Below, one piece after another: positions 37,401 through 52,400 of a DNA stretch of 64,000 nucleotides. Below the pieces are notes generated by a model that saw only the letters and a list, made by a program, of their open reading frames with translations, was not told the origin of the DNA and made no database searches. The DNA is from Patiria pectinifera (Eukaryota > Echinodermata > Asteroidea > Valvatida > Asterinidae), in NCBI GenBank assembly GCA_029964075.1, contig CM057144.1, positions 9,881,281 to 9,945,280 on the forward strand, written 5' to 3'. Position numbers and translations under genes: made by a program. Each line of letters starts with the position of its first letter. Within the stretch, counting starts at the first letter, position 1.

Positions 37401-40400
37401 TGTCACCTTAGTGTTTATGTAATATGATATAGGGCCTGGATATATTCATATGATGCATATATTTACCCATCGGTTGATGTTGTGTGTGTACACTGTACAT
37501 GTTTTTATAATATTGTTAATTTCATATGATGATAATATACACCTTTTATAGAACACATTTTAATGGCAAGTGTAATGTAGAGAATTCATCCTTGCTCATA
37601 TTTACTCATGAACAATTAAATGTAAAAACAGAATCAATCAAATTTCAAATTGAAATTTTTTTCCCAAAGTTTATTTTTCCTCTTGTAGTTTATTTTAAAA
37701 ATTCAAAAATGAACATTACCAAGTTGTTAAAAAATCTTGTACCTTTGAGTTGATGCCATTGCAAGGAACGAGGTTTTTGCCACGGAAGTTTTGATATTTT
37801 TACATGCACAGTGTACTATGTTGTATACATACAATGTACCTTTTGGGCTCATGAACTACCGGTACATGTACAAATATACATCTTGTACAAGCGTGTACAT
37901 GTAATTGTTTTGTGCACATCAGTTTGGGGTTTTGCAAAAAAAAGGAATTTACGCATACAGTGTACCGGTACGTGTAAGCTGGAACTATGCCTAGAATGCA
38001 AAAAGGAATCTGTTTTTGTAACTTCAGCAAAGACCATTTGCAAATGTTGTCTCTTGCTGTGAGAATATGAAATGGAATTTACTGCATGGTACTGGGAATC
38101 TTAGGCACACGCATCATTAAAGTGCATTCATTAGTACGGCAATTATTGAAATATTCATGTACAAGGTACCGTACATGTAGGGCATGTGCTTCCATCAATT
38201 TGCCGGTAATATGAATTTGGTACAGTCATGGTAAATGTCAGTGAGATCAGTCTGAATAATTGATATTGTTTGACGTCAGTGCCACAAAATTGGCCAGGCA
38301 GTGGTGTTATACAAAAATATGTACAAAACATGTACCGTACCGGTATGTTCTGGAGATCATTGTTTTAAATACACTAAGAAAGATGTACAACGTGTACATA
38401 TTCTATACACTGTCATGTAGGATGGGTTGTATGCATTTTCATTTCTTACCAAAATAACTTGACCAATACTGACTAACATCAGCCCCATATCACAATTCTT
38501 CCAAAAATAAATTGCATAATAGGAAGTTACATTTAAGGATTTTGTAGGATTTGGTACGGTACATGTACCTGTGTAGCCAAGTTAATATTTAACTTAAATA
38601 TACAGAGCTTGTTGCCCTTTGAAAGTGAAAATACAAAGAATAATTTTCCTGTAAAGTGGAGAGGTTGTTTGAGGATTCAAGACATTTTTTTAACAAAAAT
38701 TCCAAGGGAGTTAGGTAATAATCTGAGCAGCTAAATCTAAGTACTGTGAACATGTATTTTTAGATGTTATGAAGCCACTTGTTTAACAGATTCAGTTGTT
38801 CACTGTGTTATTCTGCACATGTCTAAGAATAGATGCAGTGTTTGCTCTCCAAGTGCATTGCAACAGCGAGGACCTGATTCATGTTGTCGCTTCTTGAGGC
38901 AAGTCCAGACTTGCATGTCCCTGGTGATCTATTGTCTTCTCTTGGCATGAGAATCATTGATGAGGTTCACAGAGAAAGTGCAGTGAATGTTCTCAAGGAG
39001 CAAAAAGGAATTTACACATGAAATGTTGTTATTGGCTCGAGTACCTGTGTGCTGTTTGCTCAAACTTAAACAAAATTACTTGTTTTTCAGATACTGCAGC
39101 TTTTTGGCCCCTCCGTTTGAACATGACATACGAACTGTATATATGTACTTGACATAATATTCTGAGTTCCGACATCATTCTGTGTAAAATTACGGGATAA
39201 AGGAACATGGCTGTTCTATTAATAAACAACATGAATAAAACGATATCCTGGTAATTTTTCCATCAGATGAAGATTGAAAGCTGATGGCTGGTTGGTTGGC
39301 TGTCTCGTTAGAGAACTAGTTGGCTGGTTGGCTGGCTGGCTGGCTGGCTCCCCTGGCACTGGCAGGCAGGCTGGCTGGCTCGTTGGTTGGTTATTTTTAG
39401 TGAGCTTATTGTAATTTTCCCATTTTCATATAGTGCTGTGTCTATGAATGGCCCCTGACTACAGTAAGCTAATAATGATGCTGTCAGCAAAATTCTTCCT
39501 GGACGTAAGAACAAAAGAAAAAAAATACATTTTAAACTAACTTTGTGTTGCCATTAAAAGATTTTTGTTTTTGTTTTATTTTTTTCCATTTTACCACCCC
39601 TGAGTGATGAACTGGCAGCCCTGGTTTGGATGCAATCTCAATTTACTTGTCAGGTGGTTAGAATGGATTTCTCAGCCACAGAGACTACACTACTGTTGTT
39701 CAGAATCTGTCTGAATGCGTACAACATGCTTGAGGCAGGTTGTTGTTTCCCCAATGGGTTAGCACGGCCTATCGGCCCCTGATCCTGGGGGACAAAAGTG
39801 CCCTTAGAAATTCAGGCCGTTGTCGTAGATCCCTAAAATCGAATGTGATTTTTTCTCCTTAGCTGTCTGTCTCTTCTCTGCTTTGTAGGGATGTTTGTGT
39901 CTTTGGATGGCTTGTATTAAAAAGAGCGCGGTGTTTGTTTACCACCGACGAAATGAAAATGGGAGCCTAATTTTGTAACATGAGATGCCTTGGAAATACG
40001 CTTGCATAAACAATTGCAGATAATCATTTCTTCTTGGGTTATTCCCTTTTTTATGTTTGGTTGGAAGGTTTGTGAAATGACCTTTCATCACAGAATGAGT
40101 ATAAAGTCTGACTGTTGAGGTTTGACATATTTTATATGTGATTCTGCAGTATAAGAGCTTTCCAATGAAACATTTAGAGGTATTTTAGAGGTACATGTAC
40201 CGGTACAGTAATGGAAATATAGACCACCTACTTGACTGAAGTTGAAAAACGACTCTTTGAGAGTATGGCATAAATCCTACTGACAATGTGTTACAGTAAA
40301 TTACAAATGTGTGTACATGCAGGCCTAATTGACCAAAATCACCACCCCTTTGAATTTTGTTGAAATGTTGTGCATTCGTACCGGGTATACATGTGTATGT

Positions 40401-43400
40401 GAATGTACATAAATTTGTCACAAATTACATCAGTACTTGTGTACGTGTACCGTACATGTACATGTACATATACCGTACATGTACCGGTACATGTTGTAAG
40501 TCATTATAGTGGCAAAGCCACAGCTCTACGAAACTTAGTCCTCAATAATTTGCTTATTACAGTCACTCCATTCCAAGACATTAAATGGTGTGGTGTGGTG
40601 TTTGCCCAATCAATTAACCAAGAAATTAACGGTAGGCAGCTTGGACCCTTAAAACACACACTTTCCCTAGGCCTTTGTGGAATGCAGAGATTGTAATTGA
40701 CTTCACTGTGAAATCTGTATTACTTTCTCATTATACTGACACTGTATTAAAAAAATATATACTATAGGTTGGGGTGGGGGAGGGGGTTCAGAAATGTCCA
40801 TTAATTCTAAATTATGGTCTGCACGGTACTTGTTTTGATATTAAAGTTAACACTGATCTATAGAGGACCTTACAATAGGGCACTAGGAGTACATGTGAAT
40901 TGCTTATTACATTTTATTCTGGCTCTGTTTGTCAAAAGGTCTCCTCAATGGAATTTTGTATTTTCTTTTACTCTCAGAAAGACGTACAATGTATGTACCA
41001 TGGTTAATTGTTCTCCTGTATTAAATACAAGTGTTTTGCATCAATTTCTTGATTTTCTGAGTTTGCCCATTATGCACAACCATGTCTGCTTAAAAAAAAA
41101 AAGTGAACGTTGCATAGACTATGTCTTGAGGGATATGCTAATATAGGCTCGCTGTATAACTGCGTCCTACAATTAAATATCACATTACCAATTTTCTGCC
41201 AGAAGATGGATATTCTTAAAAAGAAAAAAAATGCTTGACTATTGAGTTCATTCAGGATGATCAGTACAATCCAATGAATTGATTGAACTACATGTAGGGT
41301 TTCATGGTGACTAAATCCTGGCATCTTGTTTTCATTCAAGAGTTCTCAGGGGGTCAGGTTGAGGGGGGGGGGGAGTGGACCGGTGCCCAAATCTCAAGCT
41401 GCCACAAACACTGGCATTGTTTTGGTTTGTCCCATTGGAGGGCAGAGATTACTACTGTATACATGTACGTGTACGTTCCTCTACCCCTACAATAGAGCCT
41501 GAATGTAAAAGAGCACATGACGAGCTTCCTTACACAGTTAATTAAATTCGTTTTCGCAGCCCGAAACATTGTTAGCCTCGTACGGTACGTACCGTTTAAT
41601 ACATCAGGCTTGAAACTTGCATTGTAGCCAGATGTACCAGTATACATGTACACGCACATGTACATCATGTGATTGTTTGGTGGAAACACCCATTTTCTCC
41701 GGAAATTGGGCATATCCTGAACACAACATGAACAGGTGAAGGGAAATGGATAATGCTTTACTCAGAAATGTAGGGCGTTATTGTCTTGTGCAAAAAAACA
41801 AACGATTTACTGTACCCAACTCATGTGCATTTTCACCAGTGTGCAGTACTCTTGTAATGTGTTACTTGTAATGTGTTGACAGGCTGATTGGCCCAGCCAA
41901 CATGTAGACCTTATTCAGACCCCATGCCTCCCCCCCCCCTTCAATGGTGTGTCAAGAGTGGTCATGTGCTTCATGGCTTGTGATGCAGGGGTGTGTCAAG
42001 TCATGATCTGGCGTGTCCAAACAATGTATGGGGTGCATCACTTTTCCTCAGTACATGTACATGTACAAAAACAATAGGTGCATCACAATCTGTGAAAGGT
42101 GTATCAAAAATGTTGCCAAATAGCATAAAAACTATACATTTGGTGCGTCACTACTCTGACACAGGAGTGTATAGAGTCCACAAGAGTATTGTGACGCACC
42201 ATTCCCGAGGGTCATGGGGTGCGTCATTGATGTGTATTTACTGTACTATTGCCCAGCGTATATTAATTTAACAATGTTTAGTAAAAACTTCTGAAGGCTG
42301 TCATAAAATGCGTCTATAGATGTATCTGGGTGGGCTTGTAACAAATTCTGCAACTAATTATTAGTTTGATCAAACATGTCTGTGTTTAAAACTTTTTTCT
42401 CTGAAAAAACCCCACCCTTACCCAGATGTAAATAATTAATAAATTAGGAAGGGGGGAGGGGGGGAGAGAGAACCAACAAGTTTAGTTAGTTAAGTTAGAA
42501 GGAATTATCTTGACCTCCTATGAAGCTACACATTTATTTATTTTTATTTTTTTTTTTTTCCGGTGTTGTGATAAGTTTCCATGCGCATTACATGATAAGT
42601 TATCTGTTTCGCACGTGATGCGACACGTTACCGCGTCGTAAGTTTCACGTACGTTCCGCGTCGCGATAGTTTTCCACGCGTGCATCCGCGACGGATCACG
42701 CGTCGTCGTGTGTTTCAATATATCACGTTTTTACTGCGTGCGCGTTAGGCAATCTGGTTCCCAGACCAAAGGCCAAAAAAAAAAAGTCTCCGGTTTCTGG
42801 TATGGAGCTTGCGACGCGGCTTTTTTTTTTTTTTACCTGTTTTTTTTTTTTTTTTTGGCTTCAAATGTCGGCTGATGACTGCAAATGGTGCCCGACTAAA
42901 CTGAGTGCAAATATATGGGAGTCCAGAGAGGCCACATAAATCTTATTCTCGATCATAACCCCATCTAAAAACACGTTAAAATTGTGCAGCAGCAGAATTC
43001 CAGTCAAACCAGTGAGTTTGGCGGTTTTGAAACATCGTCTTGTATTGAAAAAAAAACTTTTTCATTTTGCCGACGCGCATGGCTACGGCGACGCGCGCGC
43101 ATACCAGAAACCGGAGACTTTTTTTTTTTGGCCTTACCCAGATGTCTGTTAAATATTAAATTAGCACGGGATAGGTAGATGGGGGGAGGGGGGCTAGAAT
43201 AGACAATACAAGTTAGTTATCTTAGAAGAATGCTCCCTCCTACACGCCAGAAGCCTGGAAATGCTCATTGCATAATCCTAAGGTGTTATTCAGTTGAGTG
43301 ATTCTAATCTGTCTAAACTGTCACAAGATTCCAAAGTTCTGAGCAAAATACATGTACAGTACATGTACATGTACACACTAGACACGCAGGGGGGAGAGAA

Positions 43401-46400
43401 TGAAAAATGTGTGAAGTGATAAAAACAAAATTACGGTCTGGTAGGCAAAGTGATTTATGTCATGCGATATTTCAGAAAAACTGTACCGGTAGTGCATTCT
43501 GTCGGAGGGACAAGCTGCCTGAGTGATAGGATTGAAGTGCTCCACGGAGAAACTGACTGGCAGTCGCCGACACTGGTTACACGTGTGAAGGCAATTAGGC
43601 TTGACAATATTACTATTGATTAATAGGCCAATAAGTGCAGGTTAGCGCCGCCAGTCCAGATTGGGGGACTCGGAAGCAAGCAAATCAATTTATTTACGTA
43701 ATTTTAGAAGTGATAGGTGTTAGCATATTGGTGGCACAACTTTAGCAATTTAGCGACTTCTGCTTACCAAGTTACATCTAGATGGCTCATCACCATGCTT
43801 ACTGCCTGCTGTGAAATAGATAGGGCCAAATAAAAAAAATTATGTGTTTACGGTAATGTCCTAAACATTATCCAGGTAGGAAGGTAGGGAAGTACATGTA
43901 CAACAAATGTAATTTGTTTGGTGACTTTTTTATGTTCGTCTGTTGGAATTTTTTTTCTTACTTTGTTTACCTTTAACCAGTTCACGTCAGATGATGTGTA
44001 TACATGCCAAAGTTTTGCTGTATGTGGAACGAATGACGGATAAACACGCACCGAGCAAGGCCAGAAATATCTGGCTGCGACCCAGGTGCTCACAGCGAGT
44101 GAGGCCGGAAATATCAGGGTGTGCTTCCCGCAGATGATGGCCTGAACCCGTCTGGCATCGAGGTTTTTGAAAAACAATCCAGCGCCTGGGTCCAGTCAAC
44201 TGTCATGTCAAAAGAATCCCGGCGTGAACTGGTTAAGGCTTTTCTGTTTAATTCAGCTGCATAATTGTGTAATTAACCAATAACTCTCACAAAAATGTAT
44301 TTTCAATATATACTTTATTTTAAATTTTTGGCCAAATGTGGCAGTAACAAAATTAAGGTCGGCAATTTGGCCATAAATACCACTTTTGTTGCAGCCTAGA
44401 GCTAGTGAAAGATTGTTTGCTATTAGCAGCACATTGCAGTACCGTGTAGGTATGGCAAATTTTTGCAATCAAATTTGGCCAAGTTTTCTTGTTCGCTTTA
44501 CACACTGGCCCTCTTCTACACTCATATATTTGCATATTTGTAGGGCCTACATGTACCAGTATTTTATACCAACATAAACTTATTATTTCGGTTGAAGAGT
44601 GCTTCACTCTGAGTCTGAGGGTGTCTCTTTTATGCCTTGATAAATTTATGCACATGTGCACACGTACCAGTAAGTGTTCAATGAACCTTGTGTTGGGGCA
44701 TGTATGTACTGTCTGGTCAGCCAGTGAAAGTGCAGCATCATATCATTCAATAGTTTTGCAGTGCAGACAATTGTACATCCATGCTCTGTGCAAAAGTGTG
44801 CATCTACCTGCAAGATATGGTTAGTACGGTAGCCGTCCATTTGTCCATGCCATTAAACCAGCATTGCCGATGAGACATGATCGCTGATCTTCATTTACAT
44901 GTAAAAATCAGGATGGTTAATTGGCCATTGCCTACTGTACAAACAATTAAATATTTTTGCTCTACATACTTGTCCAGTCATTGATTATGAAAATATAGGC
45001 CTACATCATCACTTTGGCTGTGTGATCGGAAGTCACTTTACTTTTATTGATTGTGCTAAAAAAAAACCCACTTCTTTTGTGTGCATGTACATCGCACTAT
45101 TAGTACAAACAATGTTCAGCATTTAACTGAATGACTTGCGCCCGTACGAGTAAAGAAATAATCCCACCCATTTCCCAAGTTGCGCAACTTGATGTACCAG
45201 TATTCAGTTACGCCTTGCAAATTAATACTCACAACACCTCCCAAAATGGATTGCTCACTCACAACTGTCATCGTTTTAACATAAATAGCGGACATCCTCA
45301 TGCATTAGGGTTGGAAGTCCCTCCTTCCCAGGGGAACGCTGGGACTAAACAACCTCATCCCACTTCCCATTGTTAAGGCTGTCCCCTTGGAGTCCCCATG
45401 ACAAATTTGGATGTGTCTGTCATTTTCTTTTGGAGTATTCGGTTTCCCCCTTTCTTAGGGTTTTAGCAATTGGAAGTTTCCCATACAGTGTACTACCCCC
45501 CCCCCCACCCCCACCCTCTTAAAATTCCCGGATGTCCATGTAAATTGATTAGCATTTTAAATTCCTTGCTTCCTTTGGTGGGGCATTGGCCAGATGTGGG
45601 TTTGTCTTACATACACCTTCGATTGTTACAGGCCTGGTTCTGGTTTTTCCCCTTTCTTTCTTGGATTCCACTTTAGGATTATGTGAGCCTGTACACATTT
45701 TGTGTCTAAATCACTGTCATCAGCACTGCAGTCACTTCACATTTCTCCACTAAATTGGGCACTCTCCACAAAGAAATGCCTGAAATCATGTTGTTCTTTG
45801 CTCTGTTAGGAACTGTTAGTCAGGTTACCAACTGTGGTTCATGAATGAGCATCAATGGGCTTTGCAAACTCATAAACAACCTGATTTTTCTGAGCGATTG
45901 GACACTGTGACTCTAACGTAACCTTATCCCTCCTAGTTGTCAGTTTTTCTTTTTTGTTACAACATGTAGAATGTCATAATGTTCGTCTGTACACAAAGTG
46001 TGCCTATAATTCAGCATAGTTTTTATGTAAGCCCAAAACTATTCTTCATTCACACACCTTAACCCCAACTCCCTAGTGTCTTTTACTAAGAACTGGACCA
46101 AGTCCATCAAAATCCATCAATCACTGTGCTTCCAATACATAAATGACATAATGGAATCCACCACTGACGCACTGGTTGACATTGATGGACTTAATACACA
46201 TTGATGGGCTTATATAACATTAGCAGTACAGGAAGCTAGGCAAAATCAATCTAATACCCCTGCTTCAGGCCACTCCATCATACTCCATCAATATTTAGTC
46301 ACACCAGGCCTCTTGGATTAAGTCCCCCAAAATCCATCAAAAAAGGGGGATGAATTTTGATGGAGTTGGGGTGGTTAGGGTTAACATACATGTACAATGT

Positions 46401-49400
46401 ACATTGTACACATGTACCGGTACATTGTACATTTACCTGTACGCTTGTAAGTCCTCCTGTTACAGGATTTTTGGCTTCTTGCAGATTATAACATATTGGT
46501 GCCTTACAATGTGTAATTTATTCTTGCATGTACCTCACATATCTTGCAAAAATGTCAGAGCCCACTTTACTACATAAATTGTACATGTTCATCCCGATAA
46601 TAGACATGTTATTTTCAATCCCATTTGCATTGACCGAGGCATGTACCGGTACATGTGCAAGTAATATTTTTGGATCTCTGTTTTTTACTACTCCATTGAT
46701 TTCTGAAGTGCTGGCCCTTGTTACCTCACTGCATTCATAGAGGTAGGCTGCAAACAAGGCAGCCACTGATGAGGACAATAGCCGTCACCATGGCGATGGA
46801 AAAAAGATCATTTTTAGAAGGATGGAAGTGAACTGCAGCTGAACTCTGCATTGTGGAAGAGGCTGGTCATAGACCTGGAAATTCCACACGGCTCAAAAGT
46901 AATTAAAATATGGGCAATCGTGTATTGTAGGGCCCCTCTTTAGTTTTGGTCAGATTAGAGTCAAGGGTGTTTTTTATCATTAAAAAATGACCTGTTCAAC
47001 CTAAAGCAGATTTCTCTCAATTCTAGTGACACCTTTTTTTTGTAATTTTGAACAATTTCTTGGGGTAGAAATTGCAATTTTTGGTTTACGGTTGGTGCCG
47101 TGCGATTCAGTGCGGTACTATTGGGCGTTCACGGTACCTTTCACGCAATATTTATTGTCATGTTGCATTTTGTCGTTGTCATCGTCATTTTACCCCCTTA
47201 ATTTCCCTCAAACTGCATGTTCTTAATGTCACCACCTAGTTTGGTAAGTCAAATATTTGTTGTCTCACATGTATAGCCATTCACTTCAAAAAATTGGGTG
47301 GCATAGAGTGCGTAAAGTGTTTGCCTCTCACCACTGTGGCCCGGGTTCGATTCCCGTTGTTGCTGAGTTGTGCGTTGATTCTCTCCTGTGCCACGAGGGT
47401 TTTTCTCTGGGCTCTCCGGTTTTTCTCCCTCAGCAAAAATCAAACACTTTCGATCTCTGGCAGTGCTCCGTGGTCAGACATGAGTCGTATGGCGGCTTCC
47501 AAAGGCACCTTTAGATGCCTTCGGCCTGACCACGTTGTAGCCGCGTCCTTCGCAATTCAGCTTCTCAGCTGTGAGTAAGGATGATAAGCCCCCCAAATTA
47601 TTAATATTATTAGCAAAGGGGCCCTACACAACACGATCGCCAAAATATGGTACTATGAAATGTGTCTAAGGATGTAACTTTGCATTTAATTTTATAAACG
47701 GTTAGCAAACATTTTAAGAACAGGTTAAACATTCAAACGTTTAGCCATTCACAAAGGCTGACGCATGCTCATTATGTCTGCATTATGTCTGCAATTAAAT
47801 AGGTTTAAAAGCATCGTTAATTATTTGTGCTATGCACATGTACATGTTCATGTACATGTAGGTTTAACTCAAAGGAAGACTGCATGAACGGTGAATGTAC
47901 AATGAACATGTAGGTCCATTTTTTATAATTCAGGTTTTGGTTTTTTTTTACGTTTTTGAAAAATGTGTAAACGGATTTACATTTTATGTAGCTCATTGTT
48001 TTCATTTTAATGTTTAAACGTCACATCCTTAGTATGTTCATGAAACAATATAATTTGTAGAATTTGCATATATATACCGTACATGTACATGTACATGTAT
48101 GTACATGTGTGCTGGGGGAAGATACCGGTACGATTCCAGTATGATGCATAACATGTCCCTTCAGCCCCAGGTATCCATTTTAAATACAGCAATTAGCCAT
48201 TCACTTTGAACAATTGGGTTTTTTTCTGCTGGTGTGTATTCACACATACACATCAATGTAAAAATATATACGTGTATATGTGTACATGTGTGTAAACTTG
48301 TGGACATTTAGGACTAGGCACCAATATTATGGGCTCCGTAAAAATTGGCTACCAGCCAAAAAGCAAGTGATTTTTTGTGTACTGCTTGGGTTCCCTGCTC
48401 ATTTCCGTTTCTGCACATGTACAGTGTAGCAAACGAAATTCCCAAACAGGAGTCGGCCATATTAAATTGAAAGCAAGGTTCATTTTTTGAACTTGTGAGT
48501 AGAAATGAAAAAAACTTAACAGTTTATTACAAATACCAGTCTGCCCTGATGAACAATATAAAATTTGTGATTAAACATACATGTACCCTATATAATGTCG
48601 TAAGCCACATGTAACCTAACTCCCTTGGCATTTTTGCTAGGATGTAACCTCAATCCTGCAAAATCCTCCAACTGCCTTCATGTAAAAATAGCATAAAACC
48701 TCAATCCTGCAAAATCCTCTGTTACATTGTATTTCTTGAATGTGGTCCTTGGAGGGGTGCATGACTACTGCCTCAATCCTGCAAAATCATGCGGCAGTGA
48801 CTATCAATATGTTGAGGCAGAGCCAGTGACATCCTGGAGCAGTGTGGAGGACTTCAAGTATAATGAAGACCCAAATTTATGCTAGGCTGAGCATAAACAG
48901 CACAAGGTCCGGACCAAGACCTTGACACAGTGTGTCCTCCGAAATCAGCAACACACTTTTGCCATGTGGTAGCCTCAATCCTGCAAATTCTTCCAATTTG
49001 CAAAGATGATTTTGGAGGATTTGGGATGGTTAGGGTTAAAAAAAAAATTGAAAGTGAGGCTTCGAACGCACTCCAATCATTAGAAAAAACCAGTAGTCTG
49101 GCACCATCCCATTCAACAGTTTACAATTCATAAAAGAGATTCAGGGAACACGATAAAAAATGGCTTCTTCGCAAATAAGGTCTATGGTATCTGCTATGTA
49201 GAGACTAATAACTAAGTACCGGTAAGTACACCCTTGGAGAATCACCAAAGAGCAAATCACATGCAATTCATAAATATCTAAGACAGTTTACCTATTCCTA
49301 TTGGTCGAGACTCGAGAGCCCATCACTTGGGCGGTTTTATATGGTTGATAAAACACCGGCTGGCTGGTTCAGGTACTCCTATGAAATCTGGATCCTTTAA

Positions 49401-52400
49401 CCCTTTACTATTGGTTGAATGTTCACAATCTTCACTTCGGCATGTGCAATATAGTCGTGTTCCCTAACGTGGCGCACTTCGAAGCTTACCCGACTTTCCT
49501 CGTGTAGTGTTGCCAAACCTCTTTGTTGACAAACCTCAAATTCATGCAATGAAATACTAGTACTTTTACCTTATCAATGCTTGCTATTTTACCTCTGTGA
49601 ACAATTTCAGTTTCATAAAATTCAATCCAAAATTCAAAAACGGTGGTGTCCGGAAATTGGGCACAAATTGGCGGAGTGTTCCCTAACGTGGCGCACTTGA
49701 ATAAATCTTGGAAAATTCCAAATTAACACTTACGAATTCCTGTAAACTTGATAAATTCTGATAAATAATTAATATCTTTACTTACATACCCAGCCAGATG
49801 TTTGTCAGAAAATTATTTTCTTATTTTTCAGGGCATTTTCAAAGGGTTCACTTTGCACTTGAAAATAAAATCGGAAAATCACGCCAAAATAGCTTTTCCT
49901 TCTAACTTTGTTACGGGTAAATAAACTCGCAATTTATGAACAGGACCGTTTAGAACTTGATGAAATTTCACTTTCTGTGAAATTTCAGTTTAAAATTTTG
50001 CTCTAGGTAGGCGCTACCGGCGAAAAATCCAAGTGCGCCACGTTAGGGGCCGCGCCACGTTAGGCATGTTAGGGTACATCAACAATACTACCAATGAGTC
50101 CGTATTTCATAGAGTCCTCAATTCATACTTCACTGGCACTGCCGTGTTCTGCGCCACATCACATAGGACGCGCCACGCGCGTGCCAATCTCCATCTGAGG
50201 AGATTTTTAGTACTACTTGCGAGAGGCACATACGGTACATGTACCATGACAAGTAAAATTGTTGAACAAAATCGTTGGAAATTTATAATTTTTGACTTGT
50301 TTTGACTTCTTGACCTAAAAGATATTTATGAAGGGTTCTGTGAGGGACGTTATCGGCGGCCAGACCCTAAGGCGGTTTTAAACGTACTTGTTTAATACTG
50401 GCCAAGTACACATTTATTCCCTTATTTCTATTGGTCGAAAGCCCGTCGCGTGGGTGGTTTTAAAGTTTCAAGCGTGCATTGGAAGCAGTAGGATTGAAGG
50501 ATTTTGGCGGACTTGGTCCAGTACTTAAGGGTTAATATCTGCACATGTCTTGTTGTGTGGAGGATGTATACCGGTACATGTGTGTCTGCATCAGGTGGTT
50601 GACCACCATTGTGAGACAGTTGTTTTTTCCTCAATATTTATCTTTTTGTCTGAAGTCTGTAAACCTCAAGTGGCTTTTAAGAGCCAGTGGCAACATACTT
50701 CTAAGAGATAAGTCTTTCTTTTTACAAAGTCGGCGGCAGATGAAAAGAAAAAACAAACTTGTGATGTGTGGCATTGCATGTCAATTTGCCTATTTGTAAA
50801 AAGTAGGGGGAAAAGCACTTTGACCAATTCTTGTGTGTTATCCTTGCTGTATGGTTTTGATATGATGTTAGGCGTCGTCTGTTCCTGGAGCCTCCACAGG
50901 GAGGGCAGACAGTGATGCTTGTGGCCAGCCGTGGCTATGCATGGTAATGATGCTGCCGTCAGCTTGTCTACTACATGTAGTTGTGACTCTCCCGTGACTC
51001 TCCTCGTGTTGTAAGTTGGAGATTGAATTCACGCTAGTCCACCTCAGAACTTGGACGAAGGGTGTTGACCCAATAAGGAGAGAACAATATCTCATTGAGT
51101 GTTCCATAATGTCAATGTACAACTGTAACGTACATGTACATGCACAGTGTATGCCCGAGGTGCGATTTTGTTGATGAGTTATTTGTGCAAATAGTGCAAG
51201 AAAAAACTAAAATCATAAAGTTCAATTACGTTATGAGGGTGTTATTAACCATTTCTACATGTAGAGCCTCTATCCCTTATTTTCCAAAATCCAGCACCTG
51301 TCATGCCTGTACAGCTCAGACATTGTATGTCAAGTATGGGCATACTGCCAAATTTAATTGACGTGTACCGGTAGTATGTACCTGGTGTGTGTACCCTTAA
51401 TTTTGAACATGTACATAAGTTTGAGAAAGTTGTCTTAAAGTTAAAGTCAGATACATGTACCGTCACAAGTACTGTACATTATGTATTGACATGTAAAAAG
51501 GGAAGAACAACAGTGATTCAGGAATGTCATTCATTTGAGTACATGTAGCTTGTCACTGGACTTGTGATGTACGTATTTTGTGAATAATTAATCAGTGATG
51601 ACTTCATTACAGCTCAGATTTCTGGGTGTTACTCCTGCATATATATTTAGTTTTCAATAGTTTTAAATCAATACGTTCATGCATAGTGTATGCGTGTTTT
51701 GCTTGCATTGTTCATTCATAAGCACTGGCACCATTGGAGCAGCTCGTCACTTTTACAGACTCGGCGACTCTGGACAGTGGAGACAAACCGCCGCTCTCTG
51801 TGTTTTCGTTCAGGCGCGTACATGTCCATTATAATCACTGACCCATGAGTTCTGGGCAATCCTCTCTCTTCTCTCCCAACTCACTTTCCACTGAGCCTCG
51901 GGGCCCAGCCTATTGGCTGCAGACTTAAAGTCTGTGTGGCCTGGGCATCAGCGTGTTATTCAGCAATAAGAAATAATCACATTGAGCACGATGAGTAGAG
52001 GCGTGATAATAACGGCCTCAGTAGTGTAGCCTTTTAAAGGGTGACTGCCCTGGGTAGGATTTCGCAACTGTGGTTTCCATGGCAATTCATTTCTTGTTTG
52101 TTTAAAAACTGGGAGACTTTTTTCTAAGTTATCTGATGGGGATTGAGAAGTCTTTCAAAAATAGACTGGTTGTAAATGATTTGGGAAAACTAGGTTTTAT
52201 CTACAGCATTATAATACTGGACAAATATGCAAATCATAACCACACATGAAAACACTGGTAAATAGTACAAATAATGTTAAAATGATAAACAAATAACGCT
52301 CCAGAATGTAAACAATACTTCCCTCCCCAACCCCCCCCCCAAAAAAAACCCTTCACTAATGTTTACTTACATGTACATGTAACTCCTCCATTATCCATGT

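Noticed and set aside
41354..41713. 119-codon minus-strand frame in the FBXO45 intron
   Set aside because: No domain, no splice-site support, and built partly from TACATGTA-type repeats.
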